Assembly (NCBI GenBank): GCA_018714545.1
Contig: DVNG01000067.1
Span: 1-31,366, forward strand
DNA from: Limousia pullorum
Lineage (GTDB): Bacteria > Bacillota > Clostridia > Oscillospirales > Acutalibacteraceae
Length of the DNA stretch: 31,366 nucleotides
Direction: 5' to 3'
Below the pieces are notes generated by a model. It was not told the DNA's origin and searched no databases. It worked only from the letters and a program-made list of their open reading frames with translations. Of this stretch, positions 1-6,319 are shown one piece after another (position 1 is the stretch's first letter; every line of letters starts with the position of its first letter). Both the position numbers and the translations under genes were made by a program.

Positions 1-96
1 GCGGGCGAGACGTTTTCTATTAGAAATGACAATGGTTTTGATGCAATTGGGTCTGCGGCAGAATTTTTGTTGTTTTGGGGAGTGATTTGTGATTAA
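1..96 (+). CDS. possible C-terminal end of an unknown protein (partial)
   Basis: The first forward frame is open from the window edge to a TAA at 94-96 and would encode about 31 residues ending in a hydrophobic stretch (AAEFLLFWGVICD). A second forward frame is also open for about 80 bases, so the choice of frame is uncertain. I do not recognise the family and assign no function. It would lie upstream of dpaA on the same strand, with about 107 bp of non-coding sequence between them. Confidence 0.25.
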   Translation, partial: AGETFSIRNDNGFDAIGSAAEFLLFWGVICD

Positions 97-134
97 ACTT
101 TGGCAGGTGGAGGACAGAGTGTCAAAGATAATTC

Positions 135-162
135 ACAATATAAAGGGGATTATCATAGTATG
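135..162 (+). promoter_or_regulatory. candidate sigma-K-like promoter of dpaAB
   Basis: TTCACA ends its AC at 135-136 and is followed 17 bp later by CATAGTATG at 154-162. The sporulation mother-cell sigma-K consensus in Bacillus is an AC-containing -35 and CATA-NNN-TA with 16-17 bp spacing, so this matches except for the last base. Dipicolinate synthase is a late mother-cell product in Bacillus, which fits. One site in AT-rich DNA is weak evidence on its own. Confidence 0.33.
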
Positions 163-203
163 TTTTGTAATCAAAATAGTTTTTTGAAAGACGGTGAAGC
201 TTT

Positions 204-1079
204 ATGAATATAGATAGTAAGCCATCAATCGGAATTTTAGGCGGAGATAAAAGACTGGTATACACCGGAAAGTATCTTGAAAAAGAGGGATACAAGGTTT
301 TGGCTTCGGGGTTTGAAAAATATCCGGAGCAGCTCAGTTTTTTTCTCAGCGATTTTCAAAAAAACATTGAGGAAAGTGAAATTGTTCTGCTTCCTGTTCC
401 TCCTGTAAAAGAGGGAAATCTCAACTGCGTTTACAGCGAAAAAACCGTTGATTTCGGGAAAGATATTCTGCCTTTTCTGAAAGGAAAGAAAGTTTTTACC
501 CCTATGAAAGAAAAGCTTCTTGCTTTGTATCCGAAGCTTTCGGAGTGCAGTCTTTTTGATTACGGCGAAAGAGAGGATTTTGCCGTGAGAAACGCCATGC
601 CTACCGCCGAGGGCGCACTTTATGTGGCTATGGGCAATACGGAGAAAACAATTTGTTCCAGCAGATGTCTTGTGTGCGGCTGCGGAAGAATAGGAAAGGT
701 GCTGGCGCCTATGCTGAAAAGGCTTTGGGCTTCGGTTTGGGTAAGCGCAAGAAAGCCGGAGGATATAGGCTGGATTGAAGCAAACGGCATGAATTCCCTT
801 AGAACCGACGGTTTGGAGATTTGCCAGCTTGATTTTGATATAATTTTCAATACCGTTCCTCATATGGTCTTTGACAGAAAACTGCTTTCCCGTCTTAACA
901 AAGAAACTTTGATTATAGATTTGGCGTCTGTTCCCGGAGGCGTGGATTTTCAAGCCGCAGAGGAACTGGGAATAAAAACCATACATGCCCTGTCCCTGCC
1001 GGGAAAAATGTCGCCTGATACAGCCGGAAAAATAATTAAAGACACTGTTGTAAATATGCTCAGGGAGGCTGAAATGTGA
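204..1079 (+). CDS. dpaA: dipicolinate synthase subunit A
   Basis: 291 residues, close to the roughly 297 of Bacillus SpoVFA. With DpaB it converts the lysine-pathway intermediate dihydroxy-tetrahydrodipicolinate to dipicolinic acid, which is loaded into the spore core as the calcium chelate. The N-terminus has GILGGDKRLVYTGKYLEKEG, typical of the DpaA N-terminal domain. A second Rossmann fold follows from about residue 150, with the nucleotide-binding loop CGCGRIGKVLAP. The ATG at 204 follows a modest ribosome site (GGTGA). The stop overlaps the dpaB start by 4 bp, so the two are translationally coupled. In Bacillus the pair precedes asd-dapG-dapA; here it stands alone. This is direct evidence that the organism, or a recent ancestor, makes endospores. 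Confidence 0.93.
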   Translation: MNIDSKPSIGILGGDKRLVYTGKYLEKEGYKVLASGFEKYPEQLSFFLSDFQKNIEESEIVLLPVPPVKEGNLNCVYSEKTVDFGKDILPFLKGKKVFTPMKEKLLALYPKLSECSLFDYGEREDFAVRNAMPTAEGALYVAMGNTEKTICSSRCLVCGCGRIGKVLAPMLKRLWASVWVSARKPEDIGWIEANGMNSLRTDGLEICQLDFDIIFNTVPHMVFDRKLLSRLNKETLIIDLASVPGGVDFQAAEELGIKTIHALSLPGKMSPDTAGKIIKDTVVNMLREAEM

Positions 1080-1654
1080 AAAAGGCCACTGTCGGCTTTG
1101 CCTTTTGCGGGTCTTACTGCACTTTTTCAAAGGTTTTAAAACAGTTTGAGCTTTTGTCGAAGCTGGGGTACGACCTTATTCCCATTATGTCGGAAAACGC
1201 CTACTCCACCGACACAAGATTCGGAAAGGCAAAAGACTTTGCAGATAAAATAGAGGGTATTTCGGGAAAGAAAATTATTTCCACAATAAGCGGAGCAGAG
1301 CCTATCGGCCCTAAAAAAATGTGTGATATTTTGGTTGTCGCCCCATGTACGGGCAACACCTTGGCGAAGCTTTCCAACGGGATTACCGATACAAGTGTTA
1401 CTATGGCGGTTAAATCCCATTTGAGAATTCAAAGACCTGTTTTGCTTGCGCCTGCAACAAACGACGCTTTGGGAAGCTCCGCTCAGAATATCGGCAGGTT
1501 GTTCAATGTGAAAAACATCTACTTTGTGCCAATGGCTCAGGATGACTGTGTAAACAAGCCAAATTCACTTGTGGCTGATTTTAATCTTCTGCCGGAGGCT
1601 TTGGAAGAAGCTTTGAACCGCCGACAAATACAACCTCTTTTTAAAGTCTGCTGA
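1076..1654 (+). CDS. dpaB: dipicolinate synthase subunit B (flavoprotein-like)
   Basis: 192 residues, about the length of SpoVFB (200). It belongs to the flavoprotein family related to phosphopantothenoylcysteine decarboxylase and forms the dipicolinate synthase complex with DpaA in the mother cell. The N-terminal GFAFCGSYCTFSK phosphate-binding region and the VVAPCTGNTLAKLSNGITD motif are characteristic. The start is a GTG at 1076 that overlaps the dpaA TGA (GTGA), with a strong GGGAGG ribosome site at 1063-1068 and 7 bp spacing. A hairpin terminator follows at 1692. No lysine-biosynthesis gene follows it, unlike in Bacillus. Confidence 0.93.
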   Translation: MKKATVGFAFCGSYCTFSKVLKQFELLSKLGYDLIPIMSENAYSTDTRFGKAKDFADKIEGISGKKIISTISGAEPIGPKKMCDILVVAPCTGNTLAKLSNGITDTSVTMAVKSHLRIQRPVLLAPATNDALGSSAQNIGRLFNVKNIYFVPMAQDDCVNKPNSLVADFNLLPEALEEALNRRQIQPLFKVC

Positions 1655-1691
1655 ATATTTTATCTTTATTTCATGGACAGATTTGTATTCT

Positions 1692-1731
1692 AACAGGGAA
1701 CTGCTTGTGTGGTTCTCTGTTTTAGCTTTTT
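1692..1731 (+). terminator. intrinsic terminator after dpaAB
   Basis: AACAGGGAAC (1692-1701) pairs with GTTCTCTGTT (1712-1721) as a 10-bp stem with one G-U pair and a 10-nt loop, followed by a T-rich run (TTAGCTTTTT). It lies 37 bp after the dpaB stop. Confidence 0.6.
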
Positions 1732-1767
1732 ATGTTACTTTTTAAGAACAATGACTGTGATATACTG

Positions 1768-1776
1768 TGGTATAAT
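1768..1776 (+). promoter_or_regulatory. extended -10 promoter for the metallophosphatase gene
   Basis: TGGTATAAT is a perfect extended -10 element (TGn plus TATAAT), 21 bp before the ATG at 1798. No good -35 hexamer lies 17 bp upstream, which is usual for extended -10 promoters. Nearly the same string recurs in front of pcrA at 9536. The short leader carries a GGGGGTG ribosome site. Confidence 0.5.
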
Positions 1777-1797
1777 AAATAAAACGGGGGTGTTAAA

Positions 1798-2490
1798 ATG
1801 ATTTATGCGGTTTCTGATATTCACGGATGCTATGATAAGTTTTTGGGTTTGCTGGATTTGATTAAGTTTTCCGATGATGACACAATGTACATTCTCGGTG
1901 ATATGGTGGACAGGGGAAAGGACGGAATAAAGCTGCTATTTGACCTTATGGACAGAAAAAATATAGTAGCTTTAAGGGGAAACCACGACCACACGGCTTT
2001 TCTTATGCTGAAACACCTGGGAATGTCCGTTGACTCCTACGACACAGAGAGCCTTTTGGAAATCTACAGAATGTGGATTTCAGACGGCGGACATACCACC
2101 TACAAAGCCTTTAAAAATCTTAACAAACAGGACAGAAGAAAGATAATAAACTATCTTGCGACTTTGCCTTATTACAGGGAAATTACCGTAAACGGCAAAA
2201 ACTTTTTTCTTTCTCACACCATGCCTGAAAAAGAAAAAATGGACAGCTTTGATGACTGCCGCATGAGTGATTTTCTTATGGGTGAGGTGGATTACGAAAA
2301 GGTCTATGACAAGGACAGATTTTTTGTGACGGGACACACGCCCACAGGTTTTATTGACGAGAGTTATACGGGGAAAATATGGCAGAAAAACAACCACATC
2401 GCCATAGACTGCGGTGCGGTTTTCGGAAATCCTCTTGGCTGTATCTGTCTTGATACACTGGAAGAATTTTATTATGATACAAAAGAATGA
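1798..2490 (+). CDS. PPP-family serine/threonine protein phosphatase (calcineurin-like metallophosphoesterase)
   Basis: 230 residues with the full set of PPP metal-binding motifs: SDIHGC near residue 6, GDMVDRGKDG near residue 37, RGNHDHT near residue 60, then LSHT and TGHTPTGF with the two C-terminal metal histidines. Proteins of this size and layout include phage lambda phosphatase and bacterial PrpA-type enzymes, which hydrolyse phosphoproteins, or sometimes diadenosine polyphosphates, with a di-metal (often Mn) centre. The protein has no signal peptide, so it is cytosolic. It has its own extended -10 promoter and terminators on both sides, so it looks monocistronic. The substrate cannot be told from the sequence. 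Confidence 0.87.
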   Translation: MIYAVSDIHGCYDKFLGLLDLIKFSDDDTMYILGDMVDRGKDGIKLLFDLMDRKNIVALRGNHDHTAFLMLKHLGMSVDSYDTESLLEIYRMWISDGGHTTYKAFKNLNKQDRRKIINYLATLPYYREITVNGKNFFLSHTMPEKEKMDSFDDCRMSDFLMGEVDYEKVYDKDRFFVTGHTPTGFIDESYTGKIWQKNNHIAIDCGAVFGNPLGCICLDTLEEFYYDTKE

Positions 2491-2509
2491 AATAAATAAA
2501 ATAGAAAGG

Positions 2510-2551
2510 GAAAACGCCTTGCAAGAAATAAAAATCTTACAGGGCGTTTTC
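2510..2551. terminator. bidirectional terminator between convergent genes
   Basis: GAAAACGCC (2510-2518) and GGCGTTTTC (2543-2551) form a perfect 9-bp stem with a 24-nt loop. It sits in the 62-bp gap between the convergent phosphatase gene and the PHP gene, 1 bp past the PHP stop codon, with A-rich and T-rich flanks suitable for stopping transcription in both directions. Confidence 0.6.
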
Positions 2552-2552
2552 G

Positions 2553-3272
2553 CTATTTTAAGGGGTCTTCGAGAAAGTTCATCACGTTTTCAGCCGTAAG
2601 TTCATCAATCTCAATATACGGGCCCGCATCCCGCATGTTTTCGAGATAATGAGCGTCGCTGTCCCTTATTATGTACATGTTTTTTAATATGGGGTGAAAG
2701 GCTGTAAGCTTTTCAATATCGCCGCTCTGTGAAACCTCGGCGACGGAAAAGTTACATTCAGGGGGTATCTCACCCAAAACGGAAAGAACAGAACAGCTGT
2801 CACGGTTGATATGGGCGGGAAAAGCAGTTCCGCCGTATTCATTGCACAGCCTTTTTATATCCATAATACTTATATCGGTGGCTAAAATCAGAAGCTCTTC
2901 TATTTCTCCGATTTTTTCATCCTGAGCATTTAGAATAAGCTGTTCTCCGTATATTTCTTTTTTGTTTTTGATTTTCATTCTGTGCTGTGAAACAAAGCTT
3001 TCAAATTTCAAGGCTTTTTCAGCGGTAGGGAAAAGGCATACCACATGAATTTCCTCGGAGGTGGTAAGCTCCATTCCGCTTAAAACACAGATTCCGTTGG
3101 CTTTTCCCAGCTCCTCAACTGCCGGACAGTTTTGGCAGGTGTTGTGGTCGGTTAAAGCTATAAGGTTTAATCCCAAAAGGGTGGACATGCCTACAATATT
3201 ATTTGGCGTCATGTCCGGATCTCCGCAGGGAGAAAGGCAGGAATGCATATGAAGGTCATAAAAGGCTTTCAT
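2553..3272 (-). CDS. PHP-domain phosphoesterase of the sensory hydrogenase operon
   Basis: 239 residues. Metal-binding PHP motifs are complete: HMHSCLSPCGD at about 8-18, LTDHNTC at about 41, the SGMELTT acid, PAHINRDS, and the C-terminal RDSDAHY. PHP proteins are di- or tri-metal phosphoesterases; this group also includes histidinol phosphatases, RNase AM-like enzymes and the PolC proofreading-type domain. It is the last gene of a five-gene minus-strand operon and starts 2 bp after the upstream DRTGG gene, with a GAGGAAG ribosome site. PHP genes recur beside DRTGG, HATPase and hydrogenase genes in Clostridia and Thermotoga, so the likely role is nucleotide or signal turnover in the same switch. 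The actual substrate is unknown. Confidence 0.85.
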   Translation of the reverse strand: MKAFYDLHMHSCLSPCGDPDMTPNNIVGMSTLLGLNLIALTDHNTCQNCPAVEELGKANGICVLSGMELTTSEEIHVVCLFPTAEKALKFESFVSQHRMKIKNKKEIYGEQLILNAQDEKIGEIEELLILATDISIMDIKRLCNEYGGTAFPAHINRDSCSVLSVLGEIPPECNFSVAEVSQSGDIEKLTAFHPILKNMYIIRDSDAHYLENMRDAGPYIEIDELTAENVMNFLEDPLK

Positions 3273-3274
3273 TT

Positions 3275-3616
3275 TTATGCTTCTTCCTCAAAAAGTTTGT
3301 AAATCTTTATGGCAGTTTGATAGCTGTTTTCCTCCGTTTTCAGTATAGCCACATCCTGCATAACAGCTCTTGCCTTTGCGTTGGCGTCAAGGGCTGCATT
3401 TTCAGTTAAAACAATACATGACACGTCGGCAAGTGTTGCAACGGCTATGGTGTTTATATTTCCCATAACTGTAAGCCATACATTGTCCATTTCAGCTCTG
3501 CCCATAACCCAGCTTAATAAATCGCCTATATAACAGCCGTCAACCTCTCTGTCAAGGCTGTTTTTTCCTGTTATAATCTCTGCTCCCAATTTTTCGGCAA
3601 GTTCTTTTACTGTCAT
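3275..3616 (-). CDS. DRTGG-domain protein (second copy)
   Basis: 113 residues, a stand-alone DRTGG-like domain. The conserved core is GCYIGDLLSWVMGRAEMDN in the middle, followed by VWLTVMGNINTIAVATLAD and an IVLTENAALD strand-loop. DRTGG domains are small alpha/beta modules found in phosphotransacetylase and in CBS-pyrophosphatases, where they appear to be regulatory; their ligand is not settled. It is the fourth gene of the operon, 32 bp after the hydrogenase-like gene, with an AAGGAA ribosome site. It differs substantially from the 115-residue DRTGG protein at the operon start, so the two are old paralogues rather than a recent duplication. Confidence 0.8.
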   Translation of the reverse strand: MTVKELAEKLGAEIITGKNSLDREVDGCYIGDLLSWVMGRAEMDNVWLTVMGNINTIAVATLADVSCIVLTENAALDANAKARAVMQDVAILKTEENSYQTAIKIYKLFEEEA

Positions 3617-3648
3617 ATTTTTTCCTTCTCTCTCTTTTTTATTGCGGA

Positions 3649-4926
3649 TTACATCATCTGCATTAAGTCACGGTAAACCTGCTGTATCTGTTCTCTGAGC
3701 TTAAATATACATTCGGTTTCCTTTGCACTGCCTTTTACGATGTCCTCCGCCATTGCGTGGCAGGATGGCGCACCGCAGGAACCGCAGTCCAAACCCGGCA
3801 GACTGGCTTCTATTTTTTCTATCTGCTCCATCATTTCCATAGCCTTGTTTATGTCTTTGTCAAGGCTCAATACGTTTTCATCGTATTCAAGAGGTTTATC
3901 CCACATCATTTTATCGGGAACACCGTCTTTTAAGTGGTTTTGTGAAACAGGAAGATATTTTCTCAGGGTATGAATTCTCGCCTGAGCTACATAAGGATTT
4001 TCAACTGTCAAAACTCCGCCTACGCATCCTCCGGTGCAGGCGTTAAGCTCTACAAAGTCCACATTTCTTATTCTTTCGTCCTCAAGCTCTTCAAGTACTC
4101 GTATTACGTTTTCTATTCCGTCAGCGGCAAGGTATCTGTCCCCAAGCATTGCGGCGCTTTCTCCGCCGCTGGTAGCCCAGCCTACGCCTATTACTCCGGA
4201 ATTTGCCAAAGGCTCTATGCTTGTCAGCTTATCCATAGCCGAGGTGAGCTTTGGGTATATTTTTGAAATTGCAATAGCTCCGTCACAGTAGGAGCGTTTA
4301 TTTACATCCATTGGTCGGTTTATCTCCGTTACTTTGGCGGGACATGGCGTTATGAAAAATGCGCCTATATCCTCCATTGAAAGCCCTGTTTCCTCCATGG
4401 CGTATTTCTTTGCAAGCATAGCGGAAACCTCCATTGGAGCTTTCATGGGCATTACATTTTCGCAAAGGTCCGGAAATCTTTGCTTTATAAGCCTTACAAC
4501 AGCGGGACATGCTGAACTTATTATCGGATATTTCAGCTTGTTTTCTCTTATGAGCTGTCTTGTTGCCTGAGAAACAAGCTCAGCGCCCCTTGAAACCTCG
4601 TATACACTGTCAAATCCCAGCTTTAAAAGTCCGTTTAAAACTATGTCGATATCGTCCATATTGTTAAACTGTCCGAACAGAGCCGGTGCAGGTATAGCTA
4701 TTTTATATTTGAATTTTTCTATTTCTTCGATGCTGTCGGAGCGTGCCTTTTTTGCATGGTGAGGACAGACTCTGATACACTCGCCGCAGTCTATACAGCG
4801 TTCTGTTATTATATGAGCCTTTCCGTCCCTTACTCTAATTGCCTCGGTGGGGCATCTCTTTATGCAGTTGGTGCATCCGCAGCATTTATCCTCCTCTAAA
4901 ACAACGGAGTGAAAATACTCGGGCAT
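3649..4926 (-). CDS. sensory-type (group D-like) [FeFe]-hydrogenase homologue
   Basis: 425 residues. In order: two 4Fe-4S ferredoxin motifs (Cys15/18/21/25 and Cys44/47/50/54); an H-cluster domain with L1 SSACP (Cys140), L2 TPCPAKVTE (Cys195) and L3 ELNACTGGCVGG (Cys297, Cys301); then a C-terminal Fe-S domain DCGSCGAPSC (Cys381/384/389, with Cys406). All four cysteines that hold the H-cluster are present, but the proton-transfer cysteine that precedes the L1 ligand in catalytic enzymes (TSCCP) is alanine (Ala139). That substitution is known in putative sensory hydrogenases. No PAS domain is seen, which separates it from group C. It is the third gene of the operon, with a GAGG ribosome site. 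An H2 or redox sensing role is inferred. Maturases HydEFG are not in the window. Confidence 0.85.
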   Translation of the reverse strand: MPEYFHSVVLEEDKCCGCTNCIKRCPTEAIRVRDGKAHIITERCIDCGECIRVCPHHAKKARSDSIEEIEKFKYKIAIPAPALFGQFNNMDDIDIVLNGLLKLGFDSVYEVSRGAELVSQATRQLIRENKLKYPIISSACPAVVRLIKQRFPDLCENVMPMKAPMEVSAMLAKKYAMEETGLSMEDIGAFFITPCPAKVTEINRPMDVNKRSYCDGAIAISKIYPKLTSAMDKLTSIEPLANSGVIGVGWATSGGESAAMLGDRYLAADGIENVIRVLEELEDERIRNVDFVELNACTGGCVGGVLTVENPYVAQARIHTLRKYLPVSQNHLKDGVPDKMMWDKPLEYDENVLSLDKDINKAMEMMEQIEKIEASLPGLDCGSCGAPSCHAMAEDIVKGSAKETECIFKLREQIQQVYRDLMQMM

Positions 4927-4949
4927 ATTAAGACCTCTTTTATACTATT

Positions 4950-5375
4950 TTATTGTTTAACAAGTACGGTTAAATACATTGTTGTGCCGACGCCTAAGGT
5001 GGTTTCTATTTTCATTTCATCTGTGTATTTTTTTATGTTTGGAAGTCCCATGCCGGCGCCGAAACCTAAGTTTCTTACATTGTCGGGAGCTGTTGAATAG
5101 CCCTCCTGCATTGCTTTTTCCACATCCGGGATACCAGGTCCTTTATCAGCAAGGACAACCTCCACCTTGTCGGGATAAATATCCACGTCTACCACGCCTC
5201 CGTCGGCATGTATTACCATATTTATTTCAGCCTCGTACATGGCGATTGCCACACGTCTTATGGCGTCTTTATTGTATCCAAGCTTTTTAAGCTTGCTTTT
5301 TACCATTCCTGAGGCTTCGCCGGCTCTTGTAAAATCATCGCCGGAAACCTCATATGTAAGATGTATTACACTCAT
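4950..5375 (-). CDS. RsbW/RsbT-like anti-sigma factor-type ATPase (HATPase_c)
   Basis: 141 residues, a complete GHKL ATPase domain. The N box reads AMYEAEINMVIHA (Glu and Asn for Mg-ATP), the G1 box DKGPGIPD, the G2 box GFGAGMGLPNIKKY, and the final GVGTTMYL closes the fold. The G2 box is closest to RsbT and similar switch kinases. Such proteins phosphorylate STAS-domain partners or bind sigma factors; no STAS or sigma gene is in this operon. The ATG overlaps the upstream DRTGG stop by 4 bp, with a GGAGG ribosome site, so the two are coupled. It is a cytosolic signalling protein; its partner may be encoded elsewhere or may be one of the DRTGG proteins. Confidence 0.87.
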   Translation of the reverse strand: MSVIHLTYEVSGDDFTRAGEASGMVKSKLKKLGYNKDAIRRVAIAMYEAEINMVIHADGGVVDVDIYPDKVEVVLADKGPGIPDVEKAMQEGYSTAPDNVRNLGFGAGMGLPNIKKYTDEMKIETTLGVGTTMYLTVLVKQ

Positions 5376-5719
5376 ACTTCACAGCCTCCTCGCAGACCAT
5401 TGGAATAGAGCAGTCCGCAGGCTGTAAACATTCTGTACGGTGTTGACATAAGTGTTATATCTCTGGTTCTTGCCAAGTTTATAATATCCTCGTTTGGCTC
5501 TTTTCCTCTGACAAAAATAATACAAAGCATATCCATCATTTCGGCTGTTCTTACAACCTGGGGGTTTACAAGTCCTGTGAGAAGCACGGACTGGTCCTTT
5601 ACATAGGCTAAAACATCGCTCATCATGTCGCTGCCGCAGGCTGTTTTTATTTCAGCGTCCAAATCTCCCGGAAGGATAACTTTTGCTTTCAAAATATCTA
5701 TCAAGTCTTTGACAACCAT
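5372..5719 (-). CDS. DRTGG-domain protein (first gene of the operon)
   Basis: 115 residues, a single DRTGG-like regulatory domain. The fold is recognisable by the N-terminal VVKDLIDILKAKVI strand-helix, the core CGSDMMSDVLAYVKDQSVLL and the C-terminal RDITLMSTPYRMFTACGLLY. It is the promoter-proximal gene and overlaps the HATPase start by 4 bp. The ATG at 5719 follows a GGGAG ribosome site in a 44-nt leader that begins in a palindrome. The ligand of DRTGG domains is not firmly known; a regulatory role with the ATPase is inferred from gene order, which recurs near NAD-linked [FeFe] hydrogenases in anaerobes. Confidence 0.8.
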   Translation of the reverse strand: MVVKDLIDILKAKVILPGDLDAEIKTACGSDMMSDVLAYVKDQSVLLTGLVNPQVVRTAEMMDMLCIIFVRGKEPNEDIINLARTRDITLMSTPYRMFTACGLLYSNGLRGGCEV

Positions 5720-5752
5720 AAAAAACTCCCTTTCTTATTTGAAATACGCTTA

Positions 5753-5770
5753 ATAAAAGTTCACTTTTAT
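5753..5770. repeat. palindrome at the start of the sensory hydrogenase operon (operator candidate)
   Basis: ATAAAAGT (5753-5760), TC, ACTTTTAT (5763-5770) is a perfect inverted repeat with 8-bp arms. It lies directly downstream of the predicted minus-strand -10 hexamer and covers the expected transcription start, a typical place for a repressor operator. I do not recognise the motif; it is not a Rex or Fur consensus. It could also form a short hairpin at the very 5' end of the transcript. Confidence 0.5.
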
Positions 5771-5799
5771 ATTTTAACATATTTAAAGCTCGGTTACAA
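5771..5799 (-). promoter_or_regulatory. promoter of the DRTGG/HATPase/hydrogenase-like operon
   Basis: On the minus strand TTGTAA (5799-5794), a 17-bp spacer and TAAAAT (5776-5771) form a sigma-A-like promoter. The -35 overlaps a second dyad, TACAAT-AAAA-ATTGTA (5795-5810). Confidence 0.5.
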
Positions 5800-5859
5800 T
5801 AAAAATTGTACAAAAAGTTAAAAAGGAAAGATTGTTTTGTTATATGTTACTTTTCTATG

Positions 5860-5888
5860 TTGATTTTCTCGCTCAAATGTAATAGAAT
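5860..5888 (+). promoter_or_regulatory. promoter of feoA
   Basis: TTGATT (5860-5865), 17 bp, TAGAAT (5883-5888), about 56 bp before the feoA ATG. The 225-bp divergent region 5720-5944 is AT-rich and holds this promoter and the opposite one. I found no clear Fur or DtxR box in it. Confidence 0.5.
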
Positions 5889-5944
5889 TATTAAAGTGGG
5901 TTAGATATTGAAAACTGTACTTTGTATATAGGTGGTAATCTTTA

Positions 5945-6169
5945 ATGACGCTTGATGAAATTAAAATCGGACAGAAGTGCATGGTCGTAAGCCTTGGAAG
6001 CTCCGGAATGCTCAGACGAAGAATTATCGACATGGGAATTACTCCCGGCGCAATTATTTACAAGAGAAAAACTGCGCCATTCGGTGACCCTATTGAGATA
6101 AACGTAAGAGGATACGAGCTTAGTATAAGAAGAAGCGAGGCGAAAGAAATTTTTGTCGAGCTTTGCTGA
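5945..6169 (+). CDS. feoA: ferrous iron transport protein A
   Basis: 74 residues, the normal size for FeoA, a small SH3-like cytosolic protein that assists the FeoB ferrous iron channel. The conserved core is recognisable: CMVVSLGSSGMLRRRIIDMG, then the turn ITPGAIIYKRKTAPFGDP and the final strand ELSIRRSEAKEIFVE. The ATG follows GGTGG at about 12 bp. It is the first gene of the feo cluster and has its own promoter. The 150-bp gap to feoB is longer than usual; I see no terminator in it, so co-transcription is likely. Confidence 0.92.
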   Translation: MTLDEIKIGQKCMVVSLGSSGMLRRRIIDMGITPGAIIYKRKTAPFGDPIEINVRGYELSIRRSEAKEIFVELC

Positions 6170-6319
6170 GATTGTTTTAATAACCTTGAATACCGGCTGA
6201 TTTGCGTTTGGTTTGATTTAGTATGTTAAAATTTTTAAGAAATGCGAAGCCTGTACGGGGACAAATACAGAAAAAAACAATTGATAACAAGCAATCTTAC
6301 AATACGGAGGCTGTACTAT

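Noticed and set aside
237..1130. Long open frame on the minus strand opposite dpaA (297 codons)
   Set aside because: It is antisense to a clear dpaA, has no recognisable motif and no ribosome site, and its composition is that of a shadow frame.
2553..3272. The PHP protein as the missing histidinol phosphatase of the his operon
   Set aside because: It carries generic PHP motifs and belongs by position to the hydrogenase-like operon over 20 kb away; nothing specific to HisJ/HisK is seen. It cannot be excluded by sequence alone.
6170..6319. Extended FeoB start at 6242 or a separate small gene in the feoA-feoB gap
   Set aside because: The 26 extra residues are not FeoB-like, while the ATG at 6320 has a GGAGG at ideal distance. 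No other small frame with a ribosome site is convincing.
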